DNA of 64,000 nt from JBAOHV01 sp964450685. Lineage in GTDB: Bacteria; Actinomycetota; Acidimicrobiia; Acidimicrobiales; Microtrichaceae. Below are positions 38,818 to 46,845 of this stretch, piece by piece. The stretch spans positions 17,788 through 81,787 of the forward strand of contig CAYVDN010000010.1 of the NCBI GenBank assembly GCA_964450685.1, in the 5' to 3' direction. Positions within the stretch are counted from its first letter, which is position 1; each line of letters begins with the position of its first letter. The position numbers were made by a program, and so were the translations under genes. A model generated the notes under the pieces. It saw nothing but the letters and a program-made list of their open reading frames with translations, was not told the DNA's origin and made no database searches.

Positions 38818-40002
38818 TCAGGCCCTCGGCAGGCCGAGCACGCGCTCGCCCACGATGTTGCGCTGGATGTCTGTCGTGCCGCCGCCGATCGTGTAGGCGA
38901 ACGACTGCAGGTAGGGGCCGGTCCAGACACCCTCGCCGTCGACGGGGGTCAGGCGGAGTGCGTCGGCGCCGATGATGTCGAGAGCCAGCTGGTAGACGCG
39001 CTGGTGCAGCTCGCCGTGGAACAGGCGCACGATCGAGCCCTCGGGCCCGGGCACACCGGCACGGGCGGTGCGCGAGATCCCGGTGATCGTCATGGCACGC
39101 AGGGCGGCCACCTCGGCGCGTGCAGTCGCGAGTCGGCGTGCGATCTCGTCGTCCTGGATCGCTGGGCGGCGGCCGTCGGGTCCGACCCTCGTCCTCGCTT
39201 CGTCGATCAGGTGCTCGACCGTGGCGGCGAGCTCGACCTGATCGGCCATGAACGCGGTGCCGCGCTCGAAGCTGAGCGTCGACATGGCGGTGCGCCAGCC
39301 GTTGTTGAGTCCACCGACGACGTTGGTCAGCGGGATGCGCACGTCGTCGTAGAAGACTTCGCAGAAGTCGGTGACGTGGCTCATCGTGCGGATCTCGCGG
39401 ATCTCGATGCCGGGTGTGCGCATGTCGCACACGACCCAGGTGATGCCCTTGTGCTTGGGGGCTGACGGGTCGGTGCGGACCAGCAGTTCCTGGACGTCCG
39501 CGACGTGCGCGTAGCTGGTCCATGTCTTCTGGCCGTTCACGACGAGGTGGTCGCCGTCGATCTCGGCGCGGGTGGAGAGCCCGCCCAGATCGGAGCCGGC
39601 TCCCGGCTCGGAGAAGCCCTGGCACCAGACGTCCTCACCGCGCAGGATGCGCGGCAGGTAGGTGCTCTTCTGCTCCTCGTCACCGTTGACGATGATCGTC
39701 GGGCCACCGTGCAGGTTTCCGACGAACGTGCACGAGTTGTTGAGCGTGAACGGCGGGTTCGCCTTGGCGAACTCCTCGTACCAGATCATCTGCTGGATGT
39801 CGGTCAGGCCACGGCCGCCGTACTCGGTGGGCCAGTTGATACCGGCCCAGCCGCCGTCGAACAGGGTGCGCTGCCAGGCGAGGTCGAAATCGCGCATCGG
39901 CTGGCCTTCCGGGGGGCGTTCCTCGGTCGGGAGGTTCTCGCGCAGCCAGGTGCGTGCCTCCTCGCGGAAGGCCCGCTCCTCGTCGGTCAGGTCGAGGTTC
40001 AT
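38818..40002 (-). CDS. Acyl-CoA dehydrogenase, large subunit type (FadE-like)
   Basis: 394 residues. WPTEYGGRGLTDIQQMIWYE, then the FAD loop CQGFSEPGAGSDLGGLST and VNGQKTWTSYAH, then the C-terminal YTIGGGTTDIQRNIVGERVLG are all intact. Length and motifs match the catalytic subunit of heterotetrameric actinobacterial dehydrogenases. It introduces a 2,3 double bond into an acyl-CoA, passing electrons to ETF. TAGCGT lies eight bases before the ATG, so the message has at most a tiny leader. The operon continues into the second subunit. The chain or sterol specificity is unknown. Confidence 0.92.
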   Translation of the reverse strand: MNLDLTDEERAFREEARTWLRENLPTEERPPEGQPMRDFDLAWQRTLFDGGWAGINWPTEYGGRGLTDIQQMIWYEEFAKANPPFTLNNSCTFVGNLHGGPTIIVNGDEEQKSTYLPRILRGEDVWCQGFSEPGAGSDLGGLSTRAEIDGDHLVVNGQKTWTSYAHVADVQELLVRTDPSAPKHKGITWVVCDMRTPGIEIREIRTMSHVTDFCEVFYDDVRIPLTNVVGGLNNGWRTAMSTLSFERGTAFMADQVELAATVEHLIDEARTRVGPDGRRPAIQDDEIARRLATARAEVAALRAMTITGISRTARAGVPGPEGSIVRLFHGELHQRVYQLALDIIGADALRLTPVDGEGVWTGPYLQSFAYTIGGGTTDIQRNIVGERVLGLPRA

Positions 40003-40010
40003 GGGTGGCG

Positions 40011-40016
40011 ACGCTA
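40011..40016 (-). promoter_or_regulatory. -10-like TAGCGT before the acyl-CoA dehydrogenase operon
   Basis: TAGCGT on the minus strand, eight bases before the ATG at 40002. It fits a leaderless or near-leaderless start. Confidence 0.45.
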
Positions 40017-40078
40017 GTGCGAGACCTGACGGGTCGTCAGATAGGTGACCATGCCGGTACCGGCGGGTCTGGTGGGGC

Positions 40079-40084
40079 TACGTT
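40079..40084 (+). promoter_or_regulatory. -10-like TACGTT before the PhoH2 gene
   Basis: TACGTT, six bases before the ATC at 40091. The spacing equals that of the ATG/GTG leaderless genes in this window and marks ATC as the likely first codon. Confidence 0.45.
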
Positions 40085-40090
40085 CGGTCC

Positions 40091-41383
40091 ATCGACACGC
40101 GCACCTATGTCCTCGACACATCGGTGCTGCTGGCGGACCCGGCAGCACTGGGGAAGTTCGAGGAGCACGAAGTGGTGATCCCGCTCGTGGTCCTCATGGA
40201 GTTGGAGGCCAAACGCCTTCACCCGGAGCTGGGGTGGTCCGCCCGGGAAGCGCTGCGGTATCTGGAGCGATTGCGCACCGAGCACGGGACGCTCACCGAG
40301 CCGATCGTCGTCAACGACTCGGGCGGCACGGCGCGGGTCGAGCTGAACAACATCGACACCTCGAGCCTTCCGTCGGCGTTCTCGTCCTCCGAGAACGACC
40401 ACCGCATCCTGGCCGTCGGGCGCAACCTGGCCGACAAGGGTCTTGACGTGACGCTGGTCAGCAAGGACCTTCCCCTGCGCCTCAAGGCGTCGGTCGCCGG
40501 TCTGGGGGCCGAGGAGTACCGCAACGAGCTCGCGGAGAGCGACCACGGCTGGACCGGCCTGGTCGAGATGGACGTGGACGTCGACGACATCGACAGGCTC
40601 TATGCCGATCGTTCGCTGCTGCTGCCCGGCGCTGAGTCGGCACCGGTCAACGCCGGTCTAGTGCTGCGCTCGTCGCAGGGCTCGGCGCTGGCACGCAAGT
40701 GCGCGGACGGTCGCGCTCACCTGGTCGAAGGTGACCGCCACCTGTTCGACGTGCGGGGACGGTCCGCGGAGCAGCGCGTGGCACTCGACCTGTTGAGCGA
40801 CGACTCGGTCGGCATCGTCTCGCTGGGTGGCCCTGCCGGCACCGGCAAGTCGGTTCTGGCGCTCGCAGCTGGTCTGGAGGCGGTGCTCGAACGTCGTCAG
40901 CAGCGCAAGGTGATCGTCTTCCGGCCGTTGTACGCGGTGGGCGGCCAGGACCTGGGCTACCTGCCGGGCGACGCTGACGAGAAGATGAACCCGTGGGCCG
41001 CAGCGGTGAACGACGCACTCGAGTCGATCGCCGGCCCGGAGGTCATCGAGGAAGTCATCGAACGGCGCTTGCTCGAGGTGCTGCCGCTGACGCACATCCG
41101 CGGGCGGACGCTGACCGACACGTTCGTCATCGTCGACGAGGCCCAGAACCTCGAGAAGATGGTGCTCCTGACCGCCCTCACCCGCCTGGGCGAGGGCAGC
41201 AGGGTCGTGTTGACCCACGACGTCGCGCAGCGAGACAACCTGCACGTCGGCCGTTACGACGGGGTGGCATCGGTCGTGTCGACGCTTACGGGCAACGCCC
41301 TGTTCGGACACGTGACGCTGTCGAGGTCGGAGCGCAGCCCGGTGGCGGCGCTGGTCACCGACCTGCTGGGCCACGCCTGCTGA
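40091..41383 (+). CDS. phoH2: PhoH2: PIN domain fused to PhoH ATPase, with a possible ATC start
   Basis: 430 residues if read from ATC at 40091. The PIN domain needs its first strand YVLDTSVLL with Asp9. The acidic residues in LMELE, SENDHR and LVSKD complete the site. The PhoH part has Walker A GGPAGTGKS (246-254) and Walker B FVIVDEAQNLE. PhoH2 proteins are sequence-biased RNA helicase-ribonucleases. The first ATG/GTG/TTG in frame is GTG at 40124, which would delete the catalytic Asp, and the frame is closed by TGA at 40046. So initiation at ATC, a sequence error of one base, or an inactive PIN domain must be considered. Confidence 0.85.
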   Translation: MDTRTYVLDTSVLLADPAALGKFEEHEVVIPLVVLMELEAKRLHPELGWSAREALRYLERLRTEHGTLTEPIVVNDSGGTARVELNNIDTSSLPSAFSSSENDHRILAVGRNLADKGLDVTLVSKDLPLRLKASVAGLGAEEYRNELAESDHGWTGLVEMDVDVDDIDRLYADRSLLLPGAESAPVNAGLVLRSSQGSALARKCADGRAHLVEGDRHLFDVRGRSAEQRVALDLLSDDSVGIVSLGGPAGTGKSVLALAAGLEAVLERRQQRKVIVFRPLYAVGGQDLGYLPGDADEKMNPWAAAVNDALESIAGPEVIEEVIERRLLEVLPLTHIRGRTLTDTFVIVDEAQNLEKMVLLTALTRLGEGSRVVLTHDVAQRDNLHVGRYDGVASVVSTLTGNALFGHVTLSRSERSPVAALVTDLLGHAC

Positions 41384-41384
41384 T

Positions 41385-41410
41385 ATGGCTGATCAGACAT
41401 GGCTGATCAG
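41385..41410. repeat. Short direct repeat between convergent genes
   Basis: ATGGCTGATCAG at 41385-41396 and 41399-41410, 14 bases apart. Each copy contains the 8-base palindrome CTGATCAG. The second copy includes the stop codon of the minus-strand gene. Confidence 0.6.
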
Positions 41411-41970
41411 GTCCCGGCGGTCACCTCGCAGGTGACCTGATCGACGTCGTCACCGGCCTGGCCGTCCAGGCGCCACGGATCCGCGCCCGGTGCCGTGCCC
41501 AGATCGAGGGTCGTCGAGTCCGAGTCCACCACCTCACCGCTGCGGGTGTCGACGAAGTCGACGATCACCCTGGCGGCTGTGCCGCTCGGCCCGTCCACCG
41601 TGCCGGTAGCGGTGAGAGCTCCGTCGGCCGCGATCTCACACGTGTCGATGCTCACGTCGAGCCGGCCGAACCCGGTGAGCATCACGAACGCCCCAGCCGC
41701 GCCACCGATGACCAGAGCCAGCGCCACGATCACCGCTACCACGACCCAGACACGCGAGCGACGGGCCGGACCGCCGGGCTCGGGTGTACCCGGCTGGATG
41801 AATCCTGTGGGCTCCGGCGCCGGCACGGTCCATCCGCCCACCGGGGGGACCGGCGCCGTCGGCGGGCCGGACGGATCCTGGTACTGGGGTGGCGGGGTTT
41901 GGGGTGGCTGGTAGTGGGGCTGTTGGGTCTGGGGTCGATAGGGGGGCGGGGTGGGGAACTGGTCGGACAA
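41407..41970 (-). CDS. Proline-rich single-pass membrane protein of unknown function
   Basis: 187 residues. The N-terminal 75 residues are rich in Pro, Gln and Tyr (YRPQTQQPHYQPPQ and similar), like cytosolic tails of many actinobacterial membrane proteins. One membrane segment (VWVVVAVIVALALVIGGAAG) follows a short basic stretch, then an extracellular domain of about 80 residues with two Cys that may pair (DTCEIAAD and VTCEVTAG). That domain looks like a small beta sandwich of the FxLYD or DUF4352 kind, not assignable. The start is TTG at 41970 with GGAGG six bases before it. Confidence 0.75.
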   Translation of the reverse strand: MSDQFPTPPPYRPQTQQPHYQPPQTPPPQYQDPSGPPTAPVPPVGGWTVPAPEPTGFIQPGTPEPGGPARRSRVWVVVAVIVALALVIGGAAGAFVMLTGFGRLDVSIDTCEIAADGALTATGTVDGPSGTAARVIVDFVDTRSGEVVDSDSTTLDLGTAPGADPWRLDGQAGDDVDQVTCEVTAGT

Positions 41971-42013
41971 CGGTGACCTCCGGGTGCGACGTCGATCGTA
42001 CCGACGCGACGAG

Positions 42014-43270
42014 TCAGGCGATGCCGAGCGCGACGACGGTGACGATGAGCGCGACGACACCGACGAAGTCGACCGACGCGGTCACCACGGGGATGCCGTA
42101 GGTGTCGGGGTCGACATCCACGTTCCAGGCGCTGATCGTTCCGTAGTACGCCAGCGCGATCACGAACAGGACCGCCACGAGCCCGCCGATGAGCGACGCG
42201 GCGACCATCTGGGGGAGACCCGGGCTGGCAGAGCCCAGGAGACGCGCCAGTAGGTCGGCGCCCACCCCGTTGAAGAGGAAAACCGGGAACCCGATCAGCA
42301 GGACGAGCAGCGCGTCACGGCGCGCCTCGCGGCCTGGGCGCACGTCTGGTTCGACGAGGCCGAGGTGCAGATTCGTCGCGACGCGGCTGGAGAGGATTCC
42401 GCCCAGTGCCCCTGCGCTCGACACGAACGCCGGCTGGAGGATCAGCAGCGCGGGAAGTGCCGCGAACATCGCCAGGCGCTTCTCGACGGCGATGCCCGCG
42501 AGCGTCGACAGCAGCAGCGCCACGGTGAGCACGGGCAGGGACTCGCGGACGATCTGGCGGAACTGCGCCAACTGCGAGCGCATCGTGGCGACCAGGGTGA
42601 CGAGTGTCAGCGCGACCGTCGCCCACCCCAGTGCCGTGGAGAGGTTGCCTGCGCCAACGAGCTTGGATGCCAGGAAGAGAGCGGGGATCGTCACGACGTC
42701 GCCGAGGGTGGACACGGTGGGCGCGACGAGGTTGTCCAGGTCCCACTCGCGGCGCACGGCGCCGATCGACAGCACGATCGTCGCGGCGAGAACGACGAGG
42801 CTGGCGACCAGTCCTCCGAGGACCGACACGAGCGCCAACTGCATCACCGGGATCGTCTCCTCGACACCGAAGCCGAGCGACACGGCCTTGGCTATCCCCG
42901 CGAGCAGGAACGACAGCAGGATCGTCAGTGACAGCGACGCCAGCGCGTTCTGTGTGAGCACCGACTCGCGCTTGGCCGACACCCTGAAGGTACCGGTGTG
43001 GATGGCAGTGGAGATCCGGTTGCCCAGGGCGCCGAAGATGTTGCCCCGCAGGCCGATGGCGGCGGGCACCATCACGAGAAGGCCGGGTAGCTCCTCGAAC
43101 GTGGCGACGATCGACCCCAGCAGTGCACCGGCGACGAGGCTGGTCGACGAGTTGAACACGAGCGCAACGAGGCTCTGGCGCGCGGCATCGCCGGTCGGAC
43201 CGAGCAGGTCGACCAGGCGGCGGCCCAGTTGCAGGGGCCGCGGACGCTGGAGGGTGGGGCGTCGGGCCAT
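42014..43270 (-). CDS. MgtE/SLC41-type divalent cation transporter with duplicated membrane domain
   Basis: 418 residues. Two MgtE membrane domains in tandem: PAAIGLRGNIFGALGNRIST in the first and QPAFVSSAGALGGILSSRVA in the second, and later DVVTIPALFL. The N-terminal and CBS regulatory domains of bacterial MgtE are absent, so the layout is like eukaryotic SLC41 and some archaeal or actinobacterial forms. It probably moves Mg2+ or a similar ion through the cytoplasmic membrane, without the MgtE Mg2+-sensing gate. No M-box riboswitch was seen upstream. A GC hairpin precedes it. Confidence 0.83.
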   Translation of the reverse strand: MARRPTLQRPRPLQLGRRLVDLLGPTGDAARQSLVALVFNSSTSLVAGALLGSIVATFEELPGLLVMVPAAIGLRGNIFGALGNRISTAIHTGTFRVSAKRESVLTQNALASLSLTILLSFLLAGIAKAVSLGFGVEETIPVMQLALVSVLGGLVASLVVLAATIVLSIGAVRREWDLDNLVAPTVSTLGDVVTIPALFLASKLVGAGNLSTALGWATVALTLVTLVATMRSQLAQFRQIVRESLPVLTVALLLSTLAGIAVEKRLAMFAALPALLILQPAFVSSAGALGGILSSRVATNLHLGLVEPDVRPGREARRDALLVLLIGFPVFLFNGVGADLLARLLGSASPGLPQMVAASLIGGLVAVLFVIALAYYGTISAWNVDVDPDTYGIPVVTASVDFVGVVALIVTVVALGIA

Positions 43271-43290
43271 CGGTCACGTCGTGGGTTCGA

Positions 43291-43307
43291 GGCGGCCGAG
43301 GGCCGCC
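43291..43307. terminator. GC-rich hairpin after the sulfatase gene
   Basis: GGCGGCC-GAG-GGCCGCC, a perfect 7-pair stem with a 3-base loop. It lies between the end of the sulfatase gene and the start of the MgtE-type gene, both on the minus strand. It may terminate the first or lie in the leader of the second. No T-run follows. Confidence 0.4.
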
Positions 43308-43324
43308 GGGCGGACCGGCCCACC

Positions 43325-44872
43325 CTATCGGTGCGAGGTTCCCCTGCCGGGGTCCACCCTGACCACGGTCCCATCGGCGGTGGCCCTGGTGTTGGCGAGC
43401 CTGGGGTCGGTGTGTTCCAGGTGAGCGCGAAGCAGCTCCTGGGTGCATTCGAGCATCTCGGTGGTGCGGGTCGGATCTCCTGCCAGGTCGTGCAGTTCGC
43501 CCGGGTCCTGGTCCAGGTCGAAGTAGAGGGGCGGGAAACCGCCGCAGAACTGCACGTACTTGCGGTTCCGGCCACGCCACACCGACAGGGCGCACTGGTC
43601 CTGGCGTATCCCGAAGAGGTCCTCGATCAGCGTCGAGGTCGGATCGCGGAAGTCGAACTCGTGGTGGGCGGCGGTCCTCCAGCCGGCCGGCGCGTCGGTT
43701 CCGTGCAGGTCCCCGTCCAGGAATGGCCGTAGCGACGCGCCGTCGCAGAAGGGCGACGGTGGCGCGCCGACCAGGTCGAGCAACGTGGGGGTGATGTCGA
43801 CGTTCTCGGTGAACGCTTCGACGGTGCGGCCTGGACTTCCCTCCATGCCGGGCCAGCGGACGATCAGCGGGATCCGGTAGCTCTGGTCGAAGAAGCCGAG
43901 CTTCTCCACCAGCCAGTGGTCACCCAACTGCTCACCGTGGTCCGAGGTCAGCACGACGATCGTGTCGTCACGCAGGCCGCGTTCGTCGAGGCCGTCGAGC
44001 AGGCGACCGACCTGGGCGTCCACCTCGGCGATCATGCCGTAATAGGTGGCCTGCAGCTGACGCTGGTCCAGCTCCGACTCCGGCGAGGGGACAACACCGA
44101 GAGCCGCCGCGACGAATGGGTGGACGGCGCCCTCGTCTCCGGGCGTCGGGTGCCGGGTGGGTGCGGGCATGTCGGCTGGGTCGAACATGTCGTTGTAGGG
44201 CGCCGGCGCCAGGTATGGGGGGTGGGGGCGCAGGTACGACAGGTGCACGCAGAACGGTTGGTCGAGCCTGCCCGGTCCGTCCAGCCATTCGAGTGCCTTC
44301 GTGGTGATGAACGCCGACTCGGTGTGCTCGGCCGCGTAGCGGGCGGGCCGCCAGGTGGCCCCTCGTCCGTCGGGGGTGGCGACGTCCGCCGGTTCATAGA
44401 TCAGTCGGTGCTCGTCGGGGGTGTCGTATCCCATAGCGGACAGCCACTCGATCCACGGCCTGATGTCGTCGTCCAACAGGACCCCGGTCGAGAAGCCCGG
44501 CATCGGCTGCTCGTAGCTGGTGCGTCGCGGGTCGTCCTCTCCGAGCGTCGCAGGGTCGAGAGTCGTGTCGGTGTAGCCGAACAGGACGGGGTCGTAGCCG
44601 TGCTCCCGAAGCATGCGCGGCAGCATCGGCAGGTGATCCGACAGAGGAGCACCGTTGCTGGTGACCCTGTGGTTCGACTGCCACAGGCCGGTCAGCAGCG
44701 ACGCCCGGGAGGGCCCGCAGGGCGCGCAGTTGGCGAAGTGGTGAGTGAAGCGCACGCCGTCGGCCGCCAGCCGGTCCAGGTTGGGGGTGCGAACGACCGG
44801 GTGCCCGGCCACGCCCAGGCAGTCCGCGCGGAACTGGTCGAGGGTGATCAGCAACACGTTCGGTCGACGCAT
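43325..44872 (-). CDS. Type I sulfatase / phosphonate monoester hydrolase family
   Basis: 515 residues from the ATG at 44872. The formylglycine motif is C52-G-P-S-R56, followed by ASLLTG. Metal residues are in LLITLDQ (Asp12) and TSDHGEQLGDH. The C-terminal extension and the HLSYLRPHPPYLAP segment resemble phosphonate monoester hydrolases and alkylsulfatases. Activity needs Cys conversion by a formylglycine-generating enzyme, which is not in this window. There is no signal peptide, so it is cytosolic. TAGAAC lies seven bases before the ATG. The amidohydrolase-like gene is divergent, 34 bases away. Confidence 0.9.
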   Translation of the reverse strand: MRRPNVLLITLDQFRADCLGVAGHPVVRTPNLDRLAADGVRFTHHFANCAPCGPSRASLLTGLWQSNHRVTSNGAPLSDHLPMLPRMLREHGYDPVLFGYTDTTLDPATLGEDDPRRTSYEQPMPGFSTGVLLDDDIRPWIEWLSAMGYDTPDEHRLIYEPADVATPDGRGATWRPARYAAEHTESAFITTKALEWLDGPGRLDQPFCVHLSYLRPHPPYLAPAPYNDMFDPADMPAPTRHPTPGDEGAVHPFVAAALGVVPSPESELDQRQLQATYYGMIAEVDAQVGRLLDGLDERGLRDDTIVVLTSDHGEQLGDHWLVEKLGFFDQSYRIPLIVRWPGMEGSPGRTVEAFTENVDITPTLLDLVGAPPSPFCDGASLRPFLDGDLHGTDAPAGWRTAAHHEFDFRDPTSTLIEDLFGIRQDQCALSVWRGRNRKYVQFCGGFPPLYFDLDQDPGELHDLAGDPTRTTEMLECTQELLRAHLEHTDPRLANTRATADGTVVRVDPGRGTSHR

Positions 44873-44879
44873 GGAACGT

Positions 44880-44898
44880 GTTCTAGCTCCGGTACCGT
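44880..44898. promoter_or_regulatory. Paired divergent -10-like boxes
   Basis: TAGAAC on the minus strand (44880-44885) is seven bases before the sulfatase ATG. TACCGT on the plus strand (44893-44898) is eight bases before the ATG at 44907. Both fit leaderless starts, and both promoters are packed into 34 bases. Confidence 0.5.
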
Positions 44899-44906
44899 GG
44901 CCGTCC

Positions 44907-45776
44907 ATGGCCATGCCCACTGGAATCGGTGTCATCGACACGATGATGGACCTGCCCTTCGACGACGTGCGCTCGATCTACGAGTTCCTTGCACCGAACC
45001 TCAAGGACGACGAGTCCAAGGACGAGTTCGAGTTCCCTGCGCAGTACATGTTCAAGAAGGTCCCCGGGGCGATGGAAGCAGGCTCTGATCCAGTCGCTCA
45101 CACCGTCGCTCTGATGAACCACCACGGGATCGAAGCGGCGTTGATCGGCTCGGGCGGACCCAACCAGATGCGGGCGATCGAGGAGCACCCCGGTCGGTTC
45201 CTGCCGTCGCTGGGAGTGGACCCCAACGAGGGCATGGCCGCGGTCCGTCGCATCGACGAGCTGCACCGCTCGATAGGGCTCAGGGCGGTCGTCGCGTTCC
45301 CCGCGGGATGCAACCCGCAGGTGCCGATCGACGACAAGCGCTGGTACCCGATCTACGCCAAGTGCTGCGAGCTCGACCTGCCGATCTTCATCTGCGTGGG
45401 TGTGCCGGGGCCACGGGTGCCGCTGGCCGCCCAGAAGGTCGAACTACTCGACGAGGTCTGCTGGTTCTTCCCCGAGCTGACGATCGTCATGCGCCATGGG
45501 GCGGAGCCGTGGGAGGACCTGGCGGTCAAGCTGATGCTCAAGTGGCCGAACCTGCACTACTCCACGTCAGCGTTCGCTCCGCGCTACTACCCGCAGGCGA
45601 TCATCGACTACGCCAACACCCGTGGTGCCGACAAGGTGCTCTACGGCGGCTACTTCCCGATGGGTCTGACCCTGGACCGGATCTTCTCCGAGCTGCCCGA
45701 CGTCGGCTTCAAGGACGACGTGTGGCCCAAGTTCCTGCGCGACAACGCCCGGCGGATCCTCCGGTTGGACGCGTAG
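44907..45776 (+). CDS. Amidohydrolase-2-like TIM-barrel protein lacking metal ligands
   Basis: 289 residues. The barrel order follows the amidohydrolase-2 family, but the HxH at the first strand is Met13-Met-Asp15 (VIDTMMDLP), and the Asp of the final GSDYP motif is Tyr249 (YGGYFP). Only one expected His is left, His197 in MRHGAEPW. The late segment GGYFPMGLTLDRIFSELP recurs in many actinobacterial homologues as I recall them, so the loss looks ancient and is not a recent decay. It is probably catalytically different or a binding protein. No operon partner except the small ArsC-like gene, 15 bases downstream. Confidence 0.8.
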   Translation: MAMPTGIGVIDTMMDLPFDDVRSIYEFLAPNLKDDESKDEFEFPAQYMFKKVPGAMEAGSDPVAHTVALMNHHGIEAALIGSGGPNQMRAIEEHPGRFLPSLGVDPNEGMAAVRRIDELHRSIGLRAVVAFPAGCNPQVPIDDKRWYPIYAKCCELDLPIFICVGVPGPRVPLAAQKVELLDEVCWFFPELTIVMRHGAEPWEDLAVKLMLKWPNLHYSTSAFAPRYYPQAIIDYANTRGADKVLYGGYFPMGLTLDRIFSELPDVGFKDDVWPKFLRDNARRILRLDA

Positions 45777-45777
45777 G

Positions 45778-45783
45778 TAGCCT
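45778..45783 (+). promoter_or_regulatory. -10-like TAGCCT before the arsC-like gene
   Basis: TAGCCT, seven bases before the ATG at 45791 and one base after the TAG stop of the upstream gene. It fits a leaderless start. Confidence 0.45.
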
Positions 45784-45790
45784 CTCGACC

Positions 45791-46150
45791 ATGAGCGAAG
45801 TCGTCATCTTCCACAATCCGAACTGCTCGACCTCACGTCACGCGGTCGACGCTGCCGACGAGGCAGGTGTCGACTACGAGCTCGTCAAGTACATGCTCAA
45901 GGCCGAGCGTCCCACCCGGGAGCAGCTCAGCGAGCTGATGGACCAGCTCGAGGATCCGGTGACCGACCTGGTGCGCCGTGACGCCAACTTCGCCAAGCTC
46001 GGTCTGAGCGACGCTGACGTCGCAACCGCCGAACAGGTGCTCGACGTGCTCAGCGAACACCCACAGCTGTTGCAGCGTCCGGTCCTCGTCCGGGACGGGC
46101 GGGCGATCATCGGGCGGCCCAAGGACAGGGTGCCCGAGTTCCTGGCGTGA
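45791..46150 (+). CDS. arsC: ArsC/Spx-family arsenate reductase-like protein
   Basis: 119 residues. HNPNCSTSR places the catalytic Cys at 12, and Arg62/63, Arg96 (LLQRPVLV) and Arg109 (IIGRP) align with the three arginines that bind arsenate in plasmid ArsC. It would use glutaredoxin or a similar thiol to reduce arsenate to arsenite. There is no arsenite exporter or ArsR gene nearby, so a different thiol-reductase role is possible. Length is slightly below plasmid ArsC (141). Confidence 0.85.
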   Translation: MSEVVIFHNPNCSTSRHAVDAADEAGVDYELVKYMLKAERPTREQLSELMDQLEDPVTDLVRRDANFAKLGLSDADVATAEQVLDVLSEHPQLLQRPVLVRDGRAIIGRPKDRVPEFLA

Positions 46151-46172
46151 GAGCGCGACGGACTGGTCCTGA

Positions 46173-46808
46173 TCAGGACCGTTCGTCGAAGACCTCGAGC
46201 CCGGCGAAGTTGCCGTCCGGGTCCGGCACCTCGACGACCGGGTCGGGACGGTCGTCGAACTCGAGCTGGAGCGCCCGAGAGATCACTGCGTGCATCGAAT
46301 ACGTGCACGTGATGTAGGTGAGTTCCATTATCTGCTCGTCGTCGAGGTGCTCCCTGAGCGCGGCGAACACTCCGTCGGGCACACGTCCGCGGTCCTGGAC
46401 CAAGCAGTCGGCGTACGCCAGCACAGCGCGCTCCTCTTCGCTGAAGCAGTCCGACACCTGCCAGTGCGGGATCGCCGCGACCTGATCGTCGGTGAAACCG
46501 TGGTCGCGCATCGCCTTGCAGTGCTGGCTGAACACGAACTGCGACTCGCCTCCCCAGCCGGCGCGGATCTGTCCGAGCTCACGCAGCCTCGGGTCTAGCT
46601 TGCGTTCCGACGACCGGTAGTAGGCGAGGCCGTTGCAGATGTGGTCGAAGGCGTCCGGTGACAATGCGGTGACGGTCCACCAGTCGCCGGGCGTGCCCGA
46701 GGCAGTGCCGGGTTCCTCCACCGGGTCGCGGTCGCCGAAGATCAGGCCGTACATGACCTCGCCGAACGGGTGGACCTCGGCGCGTGGCACTTCGCGTAGG
46801 CGTGGCAT
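46173..46808 (-). CDS. AhpD-like / carboxymuconolactone decarboxylase family protein
   Basis: 211 residues, all helix by appearance. ELGQIRAGWGGESQFVFSQHCKA followed by HGFTDDQVAAI and CFSEEERAVLAYADCLV matches the core of the carboxymuconolactone decarboxylase family. The CxxC redox motif of true AhpD is missing, with only a single Cys after His (QHC). It is likely a decarboxylase or binding protein of unknown substrate. TACCGT lies seven bases before the ATG. It is convergent with the arsC-like gene. Confidence 0.8.
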   Translation of the reverse strand: MPRLREVPRAEVHPFGEVMYGLIFGDRDPVEEPGTASGTPGDWWTVTALSPDAFDHICNGLAYYRSSERKLDPRLRELGQIRAGWGGESQFVFSQHCKAMRDHGFTDDQVAAIPHWQVSDCFSEEERAVLAYADCLVQDRGRVPDGVFAALREHLDDEQIMELTYITCTYSMHAVISRALQLEFDDRPDPVVEVPDPDGNFAGLEVFDERS

Positions 46809-46815
46809 GAAGCGA

Positions 46816-46821
46816 ACGGTA
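46816..46821 (-). promoter_or_regulatory. -10-like TACCGT before the AhpD-like gene
   Basis: TACCGT on the minus strand, seven bases before the ATG at 46808. It fits a leaderless start. Confidence 0.5.
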
Positions 46822-46845
46822 GCGGTCGTGGCTGCGCCTCGACTG

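Noticed and set aside
43271..43324. A possible Mg2+ riboswitch before the MgtE-type gene
   Set aside because: The space is only 54 bases with one simple GC hairpin, too short for an M-box.
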